DNA of 64,000 bases from Nematopogon swammerdamellus (GCA_946902875.1 OX336336.1:666045-730044); one strand, 5' to 3'; positions 1 through 13,300 are shown, numbered from the stretch's first letter. A program made the numbers and translations. The notes: a model not told the origin generated them from the letters alone.

Positions 1-275
1 TGTTGTGCTGCAAGAACTCTGGTAAATTACATCACAACACCGACCACCACGTTTCGCAAAGTATGCGAACAAGATTCAATCGATCAAGCAGCAAGTAAGG
101 CACGAAGACCCACCTGCTGCATGACTCGGCTGAAGTACCGTGCCAAGGTTAGAGGTGGCGAGCCTGTCGCCCTTTAGCACGGCATCTTGTCCTTATCCCT
201 TTGTCGCCTTTCACGAAATGCATGGGGAGAGATGCAGCGGGGCTATTATTTTTAAGTACCGGCCCCACACGGTTC
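1..275 (-). repeat. Dispersed repeat family B, cut by the window edge
   Basis: Minus-strand copy of a ~320-bp family also at 653-900, 50045-50400, 55860-56030 and 57853-58172. It ends in the shared head 'gtggggccggtac' (revcomp at 259-272), with 'atgtcgtaaaaggcga' inside and a 3' end with 'ggtgttgtgctg'. No coding content. Confidence 0.75.
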
Positions 276-348
276 TCGGGTAATGCAATCTAAAAGAAAC
301 AGCGCAAAAAGCTTTTTTTTTTAATGTCACACACGTGTCGTGCATAAA

Positions 349-398
349 ACCACACACGCACGCACACACATACACCCTCACACACACACACACTCGCA
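349..398. repeat. CA-rich microsatellite
   Basis: Interrupted (CA)n/(CACG)n tract just right of the family B copy, in the Sec16 intron downstream of exon 22. Confidence 0.85.
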
Positions 399-652
399 CA
401 TCAACAGCGGTCGCGCGGCCGAGCGTGTCCTCTAACATGACTTCAAGTCGAATGGAAATGTTATAGAACAGCGCCCGCCCGCCCGCCCGCTACATGGCAC
501 CTATATTATCAGGCTCGATCTTATTTTGAAATGTTTTATGAATATGTTTCTTCGTGAGTAAACGAAAGTTAGTTTCAGTTTGTCGACGTTGCGACTCACC
601 ATCACGGTAAATATATTATTATAATAACATCACGCTGTATCCTGATAATCTG

Positions 653-940
653 GGTAAGCAGAGTAATCGGCATTGTGCTGCAACCACTCGAATAAATTAC
701 AGCACAACACCAACTACCAAGTTAAGCAAAACAAGATATCTATTAAACAGCGAGCAAGACAGGAGTCAGTTGCCTACTGCATGACTGTGCCAAGGTGAGA
801 AGTGGCTAAAATTTCGCCTTTTAGCGCGGCATCATGTCCTTTACCACTTAGCCGTCTTTTACGACATGCACAGGGAGAGATGTGGTGGGAATATGTTTTA
901 TGACTCCACAGACACTGAATGACGTAAGTGAGTAATGAAT
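653..940 (-). repeat. Dispersed repeat family B, diverged copy
   Basis: Shares 'gtaagcagagtaatcgg', 'agcacaacacc' and 'gacatgcacagggagagatg' with the other copies but is more diverged. It lacks the terminal 'ccggcccc' part. Confidence 0.65.
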
Positions 941-1347
941 ACTGAATTAGAAACACATAATGTTTACCTGAAATCGGCAGAGTTCTTCACATTGAACTAA
1001 ATAAAACCACTTTTCGAGGAAACACTAGAAAAATAATTTTATTTTTACTAACAATATTATACATTTATGTATATAAAAAAAATTTACACAAAATGTACCT
1101 ATCTACCCATACTCGTACATAGTTACGAGTATGTATACATCACTACGCAAATATTCTAATTTCTAATATAATCTGTTGAGGAGTATATTCACACAATAAG
1201 ACACAGTAATTATCAATAGTTTCTAGATATATGTATGTAGTTAGCCAACTGTAGCTTGATCAGAATGACAGCTGCCAGAGTGCCTCGCCTCAAATCATTA
1301 CTAGTCTAAGTACTAACACGAAATCGAGATAATCGCATGATAGACTT

Positions 1348-2822
1348 GTATATAAGGTGCTTCGTTATTCATGTCAAATGTTTCGGGTGGGTTACATACG
1401 CACTCAAATAAACACTTTACGTAAAAAAAAAAACATATGTTTATAGCAGCAAATTTTCTCCTAACATCTAACAAGAAATTAAAATCAAATAGCTCTAAAA
1501 ACCAATCATGCTATAGACCCTTCTTGCCAAACACGAAACGAAGGTACTTACCTAGAGCGCAAAGGCCTAGTGACCTTGCGACTTACTTTTTCGGTAGCCG
1601 CCGACTGTGCTGCCGAGAGCTCTTTGACTATGCCGACAGTCATTAATTTCCGGGTGTGTGTATTGCCAGAGGCGGACTAGCAGCCTTAGCCGCCCTAGGC
1701 CGTTTAGTACCAGCCGCCCCAATTCAATGCAGCCGCCCCTTTCAAGTTTACAGCATAGATACAAATGTGAAGTTGTATGAAAATCAGTATTGCGTTCGGT
1801 TCAACCTGCCAAAAATATATTAGGTATTTCTCGGCTTATTTTACATATAGTAAAAGTATTTTTTACAAGTTTTACGGCAATATTGACCTTATAGTCATAG
1901 CAAAATTATTTTTTCCGCGTAAATAGTGCGTCATCACCTCCGCCGCGCTCACCACTCCCGCACGTCGCACGCACTTGCTCCGGCCGGCACCCTTTCTATT
2001 CTGTACCCGCGCTCACTGCTTCCAGCAGCAGGTACAGATTGGCCGCCCCTAATATCTGGCCGCCCTAGGCCCGGGCCTAGTCGGCCTATATGGAAAGTCC
2101 GCCTCTTTGTATTGCATTGCATGCGGCCGCGCCGCCGCCGCACTCACCCAGCGCGCGGCGGCGCGGCGGCAATTTCTCTGTTTTTCGTCCGTCAGTGTGT
2201 TACAATCGGTTCGCGAGAGAGCACATGTCATGTTTCGCAAATTCAGAATGCCAGTTACCGAGACTCAAACTGAAACTTAGTTGCTGCTGTGTGTGGCTAT
2301 GAGTAACATACTATGACGTATGTACGGCCGCTAGATTTCCATCTGTGGGGACTCTGGGGACGGGCCAAGGACCTAGTTTATGGCCAGGATGGTCACACCA
2401 CCGTGGAGAGTGCGTGTCCGGATCGTAAACGCATTCGGTATGTGACAGTGACACTCTAGTTCGTGTGAATCAGAGCATCGTGTCGTGAGGAAGGCTACTC
2501 TTTGCATCCGAGGGCAAGGTGGCTATTTCCAGCAATTTTTGTAAATGTAGGTAAGTACCTAGTATGTAAGTTCCTAACTACTAGACTAGTGTAAGTGAAG
2601 AGTACCCTTTGAACATAGTACGGTCATTGACCCCGTACATTGTAAGTTGTCTACTGGTACACACAGGTTGATCTATTTAATGTTTAGGTAGCAAACATGT
2701 TTTGTAAAATTTATCGAAAAGTAATGCTAAAAACATATAATTTTTTTGCGTAACGTGTTTGAATGTGTGTGTAGCCCTCCCGAATTTTTTGATATGAATA
2801 ACGAAGCACCTTATATATGTAT
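1348..2822. mobile_element. ~1.5-kb non-autonomous element with long terminal inverted repeats
   Basis: The left end (from 1348, ATAAGGTGCTTCGTTATTCA) and right end (to ~2822, TGAATAACGAAGCACCTTAT) are imperfect inverted repeats of about 100 bp, each followed inwards by ttcggg.ggg and an A-run near atatgtttttagca. No transposase frame is visible. A younger hAT-like MITE lies inside it. Confidence 0.65.
1667..2107. mobile_element. hAT-like MITE (441 bp) with 8-bp target duplication
   Basis: The terminal inverted repeats are CAGAGGCGGACT and AGTCCGCCTCTT (one mismatch). They are flanked by direct 8-bp duplications tgtattgc at 1659-1666 and 2108-2115. An 8-bp target duplication and a CAGNGG end are hallmarks of hAT transposons. 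No transposase is encoded, so it is non-autonomous. Confidence 0.85.
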
Positions 2823-3092
2823 AAATTCTCAATTTCTTAGAATATTGAGATACCAGCAGGCTGATGTTAACAACGTCATCTGTTGTTGAGTAGCTAAACT
2901 CTAAAGAAGCCGAACAAAGCTCAGTCTCCCAGGTACTGTTAACAATAGGACCGTAAGTGACCGACATTAAACAGAAGAGAAATATCATACTCTGTTTTAC
3001 ACGAGCTGTCAGAGCAGAGCTGTCACATGTGAACAAGCTTTAGCAAGCGAGAGAGTGCGGTGCGGTCGCTAGAGCAGTGTGTAGACACTCAC

Positions 3093-3266
3093 GGTGGGGT
3101 TCTTGTCGTCGGGCAGTATCATCTGGTTCTTGGGCTTGAGTGAGAGCTTGTTGAAGATGCCGCCGAACCAGCCGCCGCCGCCTCCGCCCCCGGCGCCCGC
3201 CTGCTTGCCGCCACCAGCCGCCTCGCTCGGCCCGCTCTCGCTCTTCCGCTCCGCCCTGTCAGCCTC
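3093..3266 (-). CDS. Sec16: Sec16 exon 22 (conserved C-terminal motif; gene continues off window)
   Basis: This 174-nt, phase 0-0 exon of 58 codons encodes EADRAERKSESGPSEA, a Gly run, GWFGGIFNKLSLKPKNQM and LPDDKNPT, ending at ACC|GTGAGT. The GWFGG(I/W).NKL and LPDDKNP.(I/V)WD motifs are the conserved Sec16 C-terminal region. The expected next residues (VWD...) are not found in 1-3083, so the last exon(s) lie beyond the left edge. An inverted-repeat element ends about 42 bp upstream of the acceptor. Confidence 0.93.
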
Positions 3267-4288
3267 CTGCGCCCACCACCACCACCCCCTCACTTACATT
3301 TTGTACCGTGTGGGGCCAGTACTTTAAAAGAATAGCCCCACTGCATCTCTCCCCGTGTATGTCGTAAAAGGCGACTAAGGGATATGACTCCCCCTTCTTA
3401 TATTATTAGGTGGTAGAGTTTAACCCGCCCGGGTTGGTACCACCGCACTGAATGAAAGGTCGGTCGAAACGGCTATGTAAATAGTTTGTGTTTTCCGTCC
3501 AGTTGAGTGTAGCCGGCACGACCGAAGGGAAGCACTGACGTGGCACCAAGTTCATCCGGTGTTAGTCGCCTCTTACGACATGCACAGGGAGAGATGCAGT
3601 GGGGCTATTCTTTTTAAGTACCGGCCCCACATGGTACATTTATATATTTTTATTTAAAAGAAAAAGAGCACTTTGATGGGTGCTTTTTAACCGACTTCAA
3701 AATAGGTGGAGGTTCTATGTTCGGCTGTATGGTTTTTTTTTTATGTATGTTCAGCAATATCTTCCCCAATTGTGAATCCATTTCGATGATTCTTTTTGTG
3801 TTCGGTTCAGTCTAGCTCCAAGGTGGTCCCATTTTTTTTGGTCAAGATCGGATTGGAAAGCGATTCCGCCGAGTACATTAATAGCAAATAAAAACCCCCG
3901 ACTCTTAAAAAGTCAAAAATAATTTCCGTTTACTTACTTAAAGGAGTCGGTAGACCGCTAAGTATATTCCCGCGCAACTTTTGAGTCTTTATATTTAATT
4001 TACTTAGCGGTCCCCCGACTCCTTTAAGTAAGTAAACGGAAATTATTTTTGACTTTTTAAGAGTCGGGGGTTTTTTAAATTTGTAATTTAACTTTTATTT
4101 CAAGCTTTTTAAAAAAAACCGCATGCAAATCGGTCCACTTTTTAAGATAATTATTTTTTTTATTACTTAATTACTTTATTACTTGATTACAAACATAGCT
4201 AAGAACCATCCCGATTAAACAGGCTTCCTAATAAAAAAAACCGCATCCAAATCGGTCCATCCGTTTGGGAGCTACGATGCCACAGACA

Positions 4289-4329
<41 letters not shown>

Positions 4330-7300
4330 AACTTATAACACCCCTCCGTTTTTTTCGTCGGGGGTTAAAAAAAGAAGTCGGTTAATTACTAAAAAAACTG
4401 TGAAATAAAAAACTATTTAAAAAAATATAAAAACCGCCTTCAAAAATGTATGAAATAAAAAAATAAAAATCGAACCATAGAGTTGAAGGCGGTGGTGCTA
4501 AAGCAAGCAAAAATAACCGACCGCCTTCAACTCTAGGGTTCGATTTTTATTTTTTTATTTCATACATTTTTGAAGGCGGTTTTTATATTTTTTTAAATAG
4601 TTTTCTCATATAATTACACAAGACTCTACATCAGTGCAAACATCTATTGTTTAATAAATTTGGCTTCGCATGGTCCGTCACAGTGCTTCTATGAACCTGA
4701 TAATGTGATAGCCATAAAGAATTTGATCATTCGAGCACTGCGGGACTATTCAACGATGAATAAGATACCAAGCATTTTTTTTTTATGGAAACTGACACGT
4801 TTGGCTCCATCACCTACAACATCCGTGATATCAGCCAATAACACCGGGTGAACTAGGCGCCATGTCAGTGCTTCCCTTCATTTCATGTCGGCTACACTGA
4901 ACTGTATGGAAAACACGGAATTATTTACATTGCCGTTTCGACCGACGTTTCAGTGCGGTGGTACCAACACGGGCAGGATAAACCCTACCACCTAGTAAGG
5001 TAAGAAGGGAAGGGACCTGCACAGTTTAACGTGGAATCCGAACCACGGTCAACCTCCAACAGTCGAGCGGTCACCCATCCCAGTACTGACCGCGCTCAGG
5101 TGTGCTCAACAACAGTCGACGGACCGCACCAATGAGCTACCGAGGATGACAACTAGGAAGGAGGTAGGTGAAGCGTGTCTGTAGGTCGGCAGTGGCGAGG
5201 CATGAACTTAATTTGATATGGGCAAGACAAATTTTGCGAGGCCCTATCAATTTTGCCAATACTCAATACATTCAACATCATCAAATCGCAATAATACTGG
5301 CTGTCCATATTCACTGCCTCTGTCCTGCTTTCCCATCTTGTGTCGGATAAAGGCTTTATAGCAAGGTTTAGTTTGTCTTTTATTAAGTCTAAACATGTTT
5401 ACTCGGGGTCTCTTTTAATAGATCTAGCTGAATGTTTTTCATGGATCAGAGCTGCATGAACTTTCGAGGCGCGAGGCCCCTCGGGCCGCAAGGCCGTGGG
5501 CGGTCGGCCACGTCGCCCACGCCTTGCGCCGCCTCTGTAGGTAGGTATGTAAGGACTCACGTGAGGTCGGGAGTGGTCGAGGTCGCGGAAGAGGTCGCTG
5601 CGCGCGCCGCCGCCGCCGCCGCTGTTGGGCATCGAGATGTGCGGCCGCGGCGTCTCCTCCTCCTCCTCCACCCCCGCGCCTGCGCCCGCGCCGACCGCCT
5701 CCTGCGCCGCAACCGACACGCCAATACACAACCACACCGACCGATCCCGCCTCCCACCACCCCCACCTCCCCGCTCCGTTGCTCCTCGCCCGCCACTTGC
5801 GCTTTGCGCATCACTGCTGTTTACCCACACGGAGACTTCGAGGGAAACAATTATACAGCCGGGGTTAGGAAATTTAATGAGCCGCACAAAAGTGCTAAGT
5901 ACCAAATCCTACTCCATCCATATGTCAGTTTTATGTGTCTAGTATCAATACGGTGTGTTAGAATTTATTATAATATGTAGTTTTGTTTGTTTTCACGTTA
6001 TGTATCTGTTGTGTATGGAATTAAAGTATTCTGAAATGGTGTTTGTCGACAGTGAAGTTGTCAAAATGCAATTATCTTACATGCAACAAACTTTTTTTCA
6101 TTCTGCAAAATCGGAACACAACAGTGCTCCCATCCTAGTCGCCGCTGTTTTGACAATCTATGGATACCAAAGATCGAGGGGCCAAAGCACATGGTCCGAC
6201 CAGCCTGCATCACCTCCGAGAAGGTAGGTGCCATACCGGAGACTTTCCTGCTTCTATACTGATTGACGGATTGCTGGCTATACTGTACTAGAGGAGAATA
6301 CAGGCGAGGCTGCTATGCGGCCATCTTACATATTATACAATAAATACGACATAACATAGACATTACAATTTCAGAAGAGAGGGAGAATTCACATACATTG
6401 TTTTCGAGCGGAGCGGAGAGACAACCCTCCCTTACCAGTGGCTAGTGAGTCAGGTGTACGGGGATGGTGAATTGGATGCGGTCAGATATTACTTCTACGA
6501 TTAATAACTAATTGGAGATTAACGGAAAGCCGGTTAAGTTTGTCGTAACCATAGATCGGATAAATACTGGCTAGATGGCAGATCGAGAACCAGCCGTGTC
6601 GCTGTTATTATACGGAGAGTTACCGTTTATGTCAGAGTATGTCGACATATTTACTCGCTCTCTCTGGCTGTAGATGTCGAAGGGCGAGCACTATTTATGG
6701 CCCATCTAGCCTTATTTCTCTAATCTATGGTCTTCGCTTCACATGTAATGTTGTTCACACACACTCTCACAACGACTACCACCGCGCACCACCGCACCCA
6801 CCACATCATCCAAACAAATCTATTAAATTCTTTGCCATAAACATCCGTTAATAATTTATTACGCAAAATTATATTGAAAACGTAGTTTTCTTACTTCACA
6901 TTGGATATAAAACAATGTAGATACTTAAATGTAATAGAATACGACATTTATGACCTAAAATGTAATGAGAGCGTACCACTGAATAACATCAAGCACAATA
7001 AACAAACACACGCACGCGCACGCACGCACACGCACGCACGCACGCACGCACGCGAACGCACGCGCGCACGCACGCGAACGCACGCGCGCACGCGCACGCA
7101 CGTACGTACGCGCACGCACGTACGTACGCACGCGCACATGCTGAAGGAAGAGAGACAAAGCATGTATGCGTCGCTAGTATAGATTGTTAAAAGTAGCTTG
7201 GTTAGAGTGACAACTGTCAAAATACCTCCAAGATTGCTAAAAACGCAGAATTATCTCCTTACTCTGTTGAATTTTATTCGCTTAACAGTTCTATTATTTA

Positions 7301-10300
7301 ACAATAGACACATTAATCTCCAGTAGTCTAGTCTAGTATGATCTGAGTATTACCTATTTGAGGCATTTGACAGCTGTCATTCTGATCAAACTTCACCACA
7401 ATACAACATGAATCTCCACGGTGCATGACACTGGCAGCAGGAGTGTCTCAGTTGAGACAGTTCCCACTCAATAAAAGAATAAGAAACTGATCCACCCTAC
7501 TGCACTCTCCACAGACACACAGCTGTGCCGCTCGACTGAGAAGCATCGGCAGAGGGGTGGTCAGCAGCCAGGGTTGCCAGATATTCAGATAAAAAACCGA
7601 ACTATTTAAAATCGGGGGGAATTTTTATAGATTTTTCATGAAAAATGCGACCATGGGCGTAGTTAGACACCTTATGGGTGTCTCGGCGCCACATGTTCCA
7701 CTTCTTATAAAAGTTAGTCAGCTACGGAGAAAATATGGAATTTTCTTTCAAAATACGTCAACATACAGCGCGCGCTGATTATTTTGCTAAACAGTAAATA
7801 ATTGTGTGATATACATATGTAAATGGACTTTATAAATTTTTTTTTTATGTAATCCGGTATGGGTGGCTGAGTCGGAGGTGCCAAAGCACATGCTCCGAAC
7901 AGCCAATATCACCTCCGAGAAGGTAGGTGCCATACCGGAGACTTCCCTGGATTGTTGGCTATACTGGACTAGAGAACACAACCAAGGCTGCTATGCGGCC
8001 ATCTTACATCCAGTACGGTGGTATCGATCGACCTGGTCGGCTATACAATTTGAGCCTACCACCTAGTAAGGGGCAAGGGAAGGGACCTACAGTTTTACAC
8101 CGGTTCCGAACGGTGAAGCCGAATACCGAAACACTCGTGTATTTTCGTCATACTGAACACAGAACACGGAGCTGAAATAGCAAACAGTTCGGCAATAAAA
8201 ACCAAGCACCTTGCGAGTCTGGGCCCAGTTGTATAGCACCACACCTTGTATATTCACACAGTTACCTACATAGCATGACGTGTCATTATTTGAGTACACA
8301 CACCTAAACCACTAATCAAACACAAATAACACAGGAACAACATAAAAAGCAGTTTGACCTCCGCACATGACAGATCGGTTGAAAGCGTTTAGGGATATGT
8401 ATCGACGAGGCGGCAGTCAAGTAAACAACAACTTCATACTTTACACATTTATTTGCCGAACCAAGTTACAAACATATTCCACGAATGAGACACTACACTG
8501 CCGTCGAGACATTACTCACACATTTGTGTCACCACAAAGAGTTTAGCTACAAATCATATATTGCCGATTACATCAAAGTCTGATCAAATCAATCCATATT
8601 TATATTTAAAATTCAGAATTACAATATAATTAGTAAATAGTTAATGAATTAATTTAACTATTAGGCAGATTGAAGTCCGACTTCACGTATGCGCTTCTGC
8701 TAATATAATGCTATCGTTCTAGGACTTTGGTAAACATTTCATGAATAATTGTCCAAAATTTATGAAAATAATATTGGATATCACAGACTTAGAATTATGA
8801 ACATTAAGAAACTATATAGACATAATAATATGTATTATGTTATGTATGATTTACCTACTATAGATAGAGGCGTATTCATGCATGTGCAGCGAGAACCAAA
8901 TAATAGATTACGTAATAATGACAAAAACAACAAATTTTAACAGGATTTAGACGTATCAGCCAAGAATAAATAAATAATAATAACTAGCCCCTCTTGTGCA
9001 AAACCCTTCGATTTCTCTTAACTAGCCCCTCTTGTGAGAGCTTCGTGTAAGGGAGACAAGTTGTGAAGTGAACTCCGGAAGAGAGTTCATTTGACTTGGA
9101 CAGTAGATGCCGCAAGCAGTAACACTGTGCGAGTAGCAGCCTAGGTGGAAACACTGAAATATATTATACTTAATAATGGAATTGAGTCGAACAGTTATTT
9201 TATTGTTTATTTTATTGTCGCCATTTTGGTGTTGATGGCCGTAGTGAAGGGCCACGGAACTAATGATAGATTCGAGAGACCGAGAGGTTTTGCACAAGAG
9301 CGGCTAGTTGGCAGAGATTGAGGGGTTTTGCACAAGAGGGGCTAGTTAGCAGAGATCGAGGGGTTCTGCACAAGAGGGGCTAATTAGCTGAGATCGAGGG
9401 GTTTTGCACAAGAGGGGCTAGTTAGCAGAGATCGAGGGGTTCTGCACAAGAGGGGCTAATTAGCTGAGATCGAGGGGTTTTGCACAAGAGGGGCTAGTTA
9501 GCAGAGATCGAGGGGTTTTGCACAAGAGGCGCTAGTTAGCAGAGATCGAGAGGTTTTACACAAGAGGGGCTAGTTAGCAGAGATCGAGGGGTTCTGCACA
9601 AGAGGGGCTAATTAGCTGAGATCGAGGGGTTTTGCACAAGAGGGGCTAGTTAGCAGAGATCGAGGGGTTCTGCACAAGAGGGGCTAATTAGCTGAGATCG
9701 AGGGGTTTTGCACAAGAGGGGCTAGTTAGCAGAGATCGAGGGGTTTTGCACAAGAGGCGCTAGTTAGCAGAGATCGAGAGGTTTTACACAAGAGGGGCTA
9801 GTTAGCAGAGATCGAGAGGTTTTGCACAAGAGGGGCTAGTTAGCAGAGATCGAGGGGTTTTGCACAAGAGGCGCTAGTTAGCAGAGATCGAGAGGTTTTA
9901 CACAAGAGGGGCTAGTTAGCAGAGATCGAGAGGTTTTGCACAAGAGGGGCTAGTTAGCAGAGATCGAGAGGTTTTGCACAAGAGGGGCTAGTTAGCAGAG
10001 ATCGAGAGGTTTTGCACAAGAGGGGCTAGTTAGCAGAGATCGAGAGGTTTTGCACAAGAGGGGCTAGTTAGCAGAGATCGAGAGGTTTTGCACAAGAGGG
10101 GCTAGTTAGCAGAGATAGAGAGGTTTTGCACAAGAGGGGCTAGTTAGCAGAGATCGAGAGGTTTTGCACAAGAGGGGCTAGTTAGCAGAGATCGAGAGGT
10201 TTTGCACAAGAGGGGCTAGTTAGCAGAGATCGAGAGGTTTTGCACAAGAGGGGCTAGTTAGCAGAGATCGAGAGGTTTTGCACAAGAGGGGCTAGTTAGC

Positions 10301-13300
10301 AGAGATCGAGAGGTTTTGCACAAGAGGGGCTAGTTACCTAGGACTAGGGACCCATAAAACGATGTAAAACAAGTAAATATTCACTAATTCAGAAGCTAAG
10401 ACATATTTTTTTTAACAAAAATTCCCCCATACAACTCATATAATATGAATGTTTGGGTGAAAAACGCTGCCTCTAAAACGCTACAAAACGTACGTACGTG
10501 GGACTTAAATCCAATTCACAAATAAATAAAGAAACACAAAGAAACTTCATAAAAAAATTACAAGACATCAGAATAGATTTTTTTCTGTATGCAAAATTCT
10601 GTTTGCTGTCTTGTAAAAAAACAAGAGTTAATATCTGCCAGCGCGTGTGGCACATATTAACTAAAGTCTGTTTTTTTGCAAGGCAACCTTTTCAGGCAGT
10701 GAGAGGAGAGAGCGAACGCTGTAGGTACATATACAAAAGCTGCCTATTAATATTATTTGTTAAGCGCCGTTTTGGGTCGATATTGACCCTCTGGCGCGAG
10801 ATAATGAACTAGCAGTTTAATACGCTGAAATGTTTGCTGATTAGCTGCTATAATTACTAACTCTACCTTATTGTAGGTACATTGTTCCGTAAAAATTTCC
10901 TTCAACTACATTTTTGGCATCTGACTGATCGCTCAATCAATTTATATAACAAATGAAGTGTGCGGATGCATTGTGAAGTGAATAGATAGTGTCTCCTGCG
11001 TCCCCTCGGCGTCCTGCGCTTTATATAAAGGAGACGGGTTCGTCTATATTGAAGGTGCGGGGCGGGCTCGGCACGGGCTCGTCGATGTCGAACGTGTTGA
11101 CTACGCGGTGCGAGAAGGCGGCTCGCCGCGCGCTCGGCTCCTGCCGCCTCGCCATTATCGACTCGAACTTGTCGAGGCTGCGCTCGATCGTCTTGCGCAG
11201 CTCCTTCCGATGTCGCTCCGCGTCCACGATCGCTTCGTGTGGCGGCGCCGTCGGCTGAGGGGGCGAGGCGGGAACCTCGATGGGGAAGGTGCCGCCGAAC
11301 ACGAGCGGCTTGAAGGCGCACGCGTCGCGCTCGGCGGCGGCAGCGGCGGCGGGCGGGCGGCGCGCCCACACGTCCACCGTGTTGGAGATGACGCGGCCGT
11401 ACCGGGCGCCGGCGCCCGAGCCGTACGGCGGCCGCGGCGCCGACAGAGGCGGCGGCGGCGGCGCGGGCGCCGCCCGCGCGCTCAGGCCGGGGCTGTGCGC
11501 GATGTGCACGTCGAGGTCGGAGAGGGGCGCGCACACCGGCGAGCGCTCGGCGTTGCGTCGCCGGCCGCGCTCGCCCCCGGCGCCGCCGTCCGCGTCCGAG
11601 TCGAGGCTGCTGCCGCGCGAGAGCGGCGCGAAGGCGAGGTTGACGGGCTCGGGCGCGGGGTGCACGGCGGCGGCGGCGGTGCGGCGCTTGCGCAGCCGCG
11701 GCGGCTCGGGCGACTCGCCGCTCTCGGCGAGGGCGGGCAGCTTGTGCACCGTGCTGCTGGAGGAGGAGGACGACTCCGCGGGGAGGGTGCGCGGGTTGAT
11801 GCGCGCGGTGGGGAGGCGGCGCGCGCCGGCGACGGGTGCGGGGGCGGGGGCGTGCGTGCGTGCGCTACTTACTGCAAGCTGCGGCGACTCGGCGGGCTGC
11901 GTCCGCGCGCATGCGTGCAGCGTCACCGGGGCGGGGCGAGGCGGCCGGCGGCGGGGGGCGGGGACGGGAGGCGGAGCGGGGCGGGGGCGGCGGGGCGTGA
12001 GAGCACACATCAACTTATTTATCTCTTACTGCAGCTCAGTCGGTACACAGTGTAGACGCAAAACACTCGAGCGAGAATTGAGTGCGACATCTTACAAGAA
12101 AGATTCTGCAAAATAATTAACCCGAGGTCTAAGAGCGAGAAAAAAAAATTAAGAAGAGAAGTTCTCTCCTACTCCGCAAGTTACACAAGTTCTCCCTCAA
12201 ATGGTTTGCGTTTTAACCATTGAGAATATTCTATATAGTATTGCTATATAGTATTGGACTCATGACCTTTTGAGTAATTCTGGCACTGGAGGATGTGTCA
12301 ACTCATGGTTTCAGTTTGTGAGGATCTTACAATGAAGTGTTGATTGGTTTTAGTAACAGCGGATTAGTCGGAGTGAGCGGAGGCACAGGACGAGCGCTCC
12401 GCTCCAGGCAACAAACACCACACAACCTCTACCCCCATAATCCTTTATATTTTAAAGTTTCCTGTGATCGCACGAACAATAAAAACTGGAAGGAGCTCAA
12501 GCAAAAAACAATGATGAAGTCAAAGTAGGTAATCAAAGGTAACTTTAAAACTTGTAAGCGTTCACGGCATCGGGACGTACGCGGGCGGAGCTGAGTGCTG
12601 AGTACTGGCGTTCCCTCCACCGGCGCCCCTCAGCACTCGCCCACGTATTGCACATGTTGAATGAGAATAACCACTTGCGCATTAGACGATAACGGCACGA
12701 CCGCAGTAGAGAAACTGTGACGAAATGTCATTGCCGTCGCAGCCAATAAAGGGAGACATTCATATATTTTCATACAACTTTGTCTCCACTGCTGCAGTAC
12801 CGTGGGAGTGCCGTGCCGATATCGCCTAATGCGCAAGCGGCCATTAGGAACGTCCAAAGCGCGAGCTGAATTTTAAAATGTTAATACATCGTCATTGAAC
12901 ACACCAGCTTCGGCAGATCGTTTATCACAAGTTTATAAAGAGCCTCGAGAGAGGGTCATGTCGCGCTTCCGATGTTCCTAGCTTCATTTCGAGAAATGCA
13001 CCGAAGATCCACAATAGATACAAGTGATAGCGAGAAATGATTGCTCGGCGACGTTAGCGCGGCAGACGTACCTCGGGGTAGGCGTAGGCGGGCTGGTCGG
13101 CGCGGGCCCAGTAGCCGTGGTCGGGCTGCGCTTCGCTGGGCTGTGCGTAGTAGTCGGTGTAGGCCGGGTAGCCGGCGAGGGGCTGCTCCGCCGGCTCGTA
13201 GTACGGCTGTTGGTACGGAGGCTCCGCGGCCGGCTCCGCGCTCTCACTAGGCGGCGGGTGTTGGTGCTCAGGCGGTGCCTGCCGAGCCGGACACACGCTA

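Larger units (their letters stand above)
5702..8982. other. Sec16 intron segment, mostly non-coding
   Basis: No exon was recognised. It holds a SINE C fragment near 6170-6350 ('cacctccgagaaggtaggtg'), a C/G/A-rich microsatellite (7008-7138), a dispersed repeat at 7562-7730 shared with 60300-60480 ('ccagggttgccaga', 'gggcgt.gttagacacctta'), and a SINE C copy at 7842-8120. The rest is AT-rich sequence without visible structure. Confidence 0.6.

Noticed and set aside
2677..3036. 119-codon minus-strand frame as the last Sec16 exon
   Set aside because: It contains a Trp-Glu pair but not the expected VWD continuation after LPDDKNP, and no suitable acceptor was found; part of it lies in a transposon end.
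6948..7220. Cys/Val/Arg-rich proteins in both strands
   Set aside because: They are translations of the (ACGC)n microsatellite.
9296..10338. CRISPR array (regular repeats)
   Set aside because: The 38-bp units are contiguous with no unique spacers, and the genome is animal; it is a minisatellite.
11108..12116. 315- and 278-codon plus-strand frames opposite the terminal exon
   Set aside because: Low-complexity Arg/Ala/Gly-rich antisense frames over a GC-rich coding region; no family resemblance.
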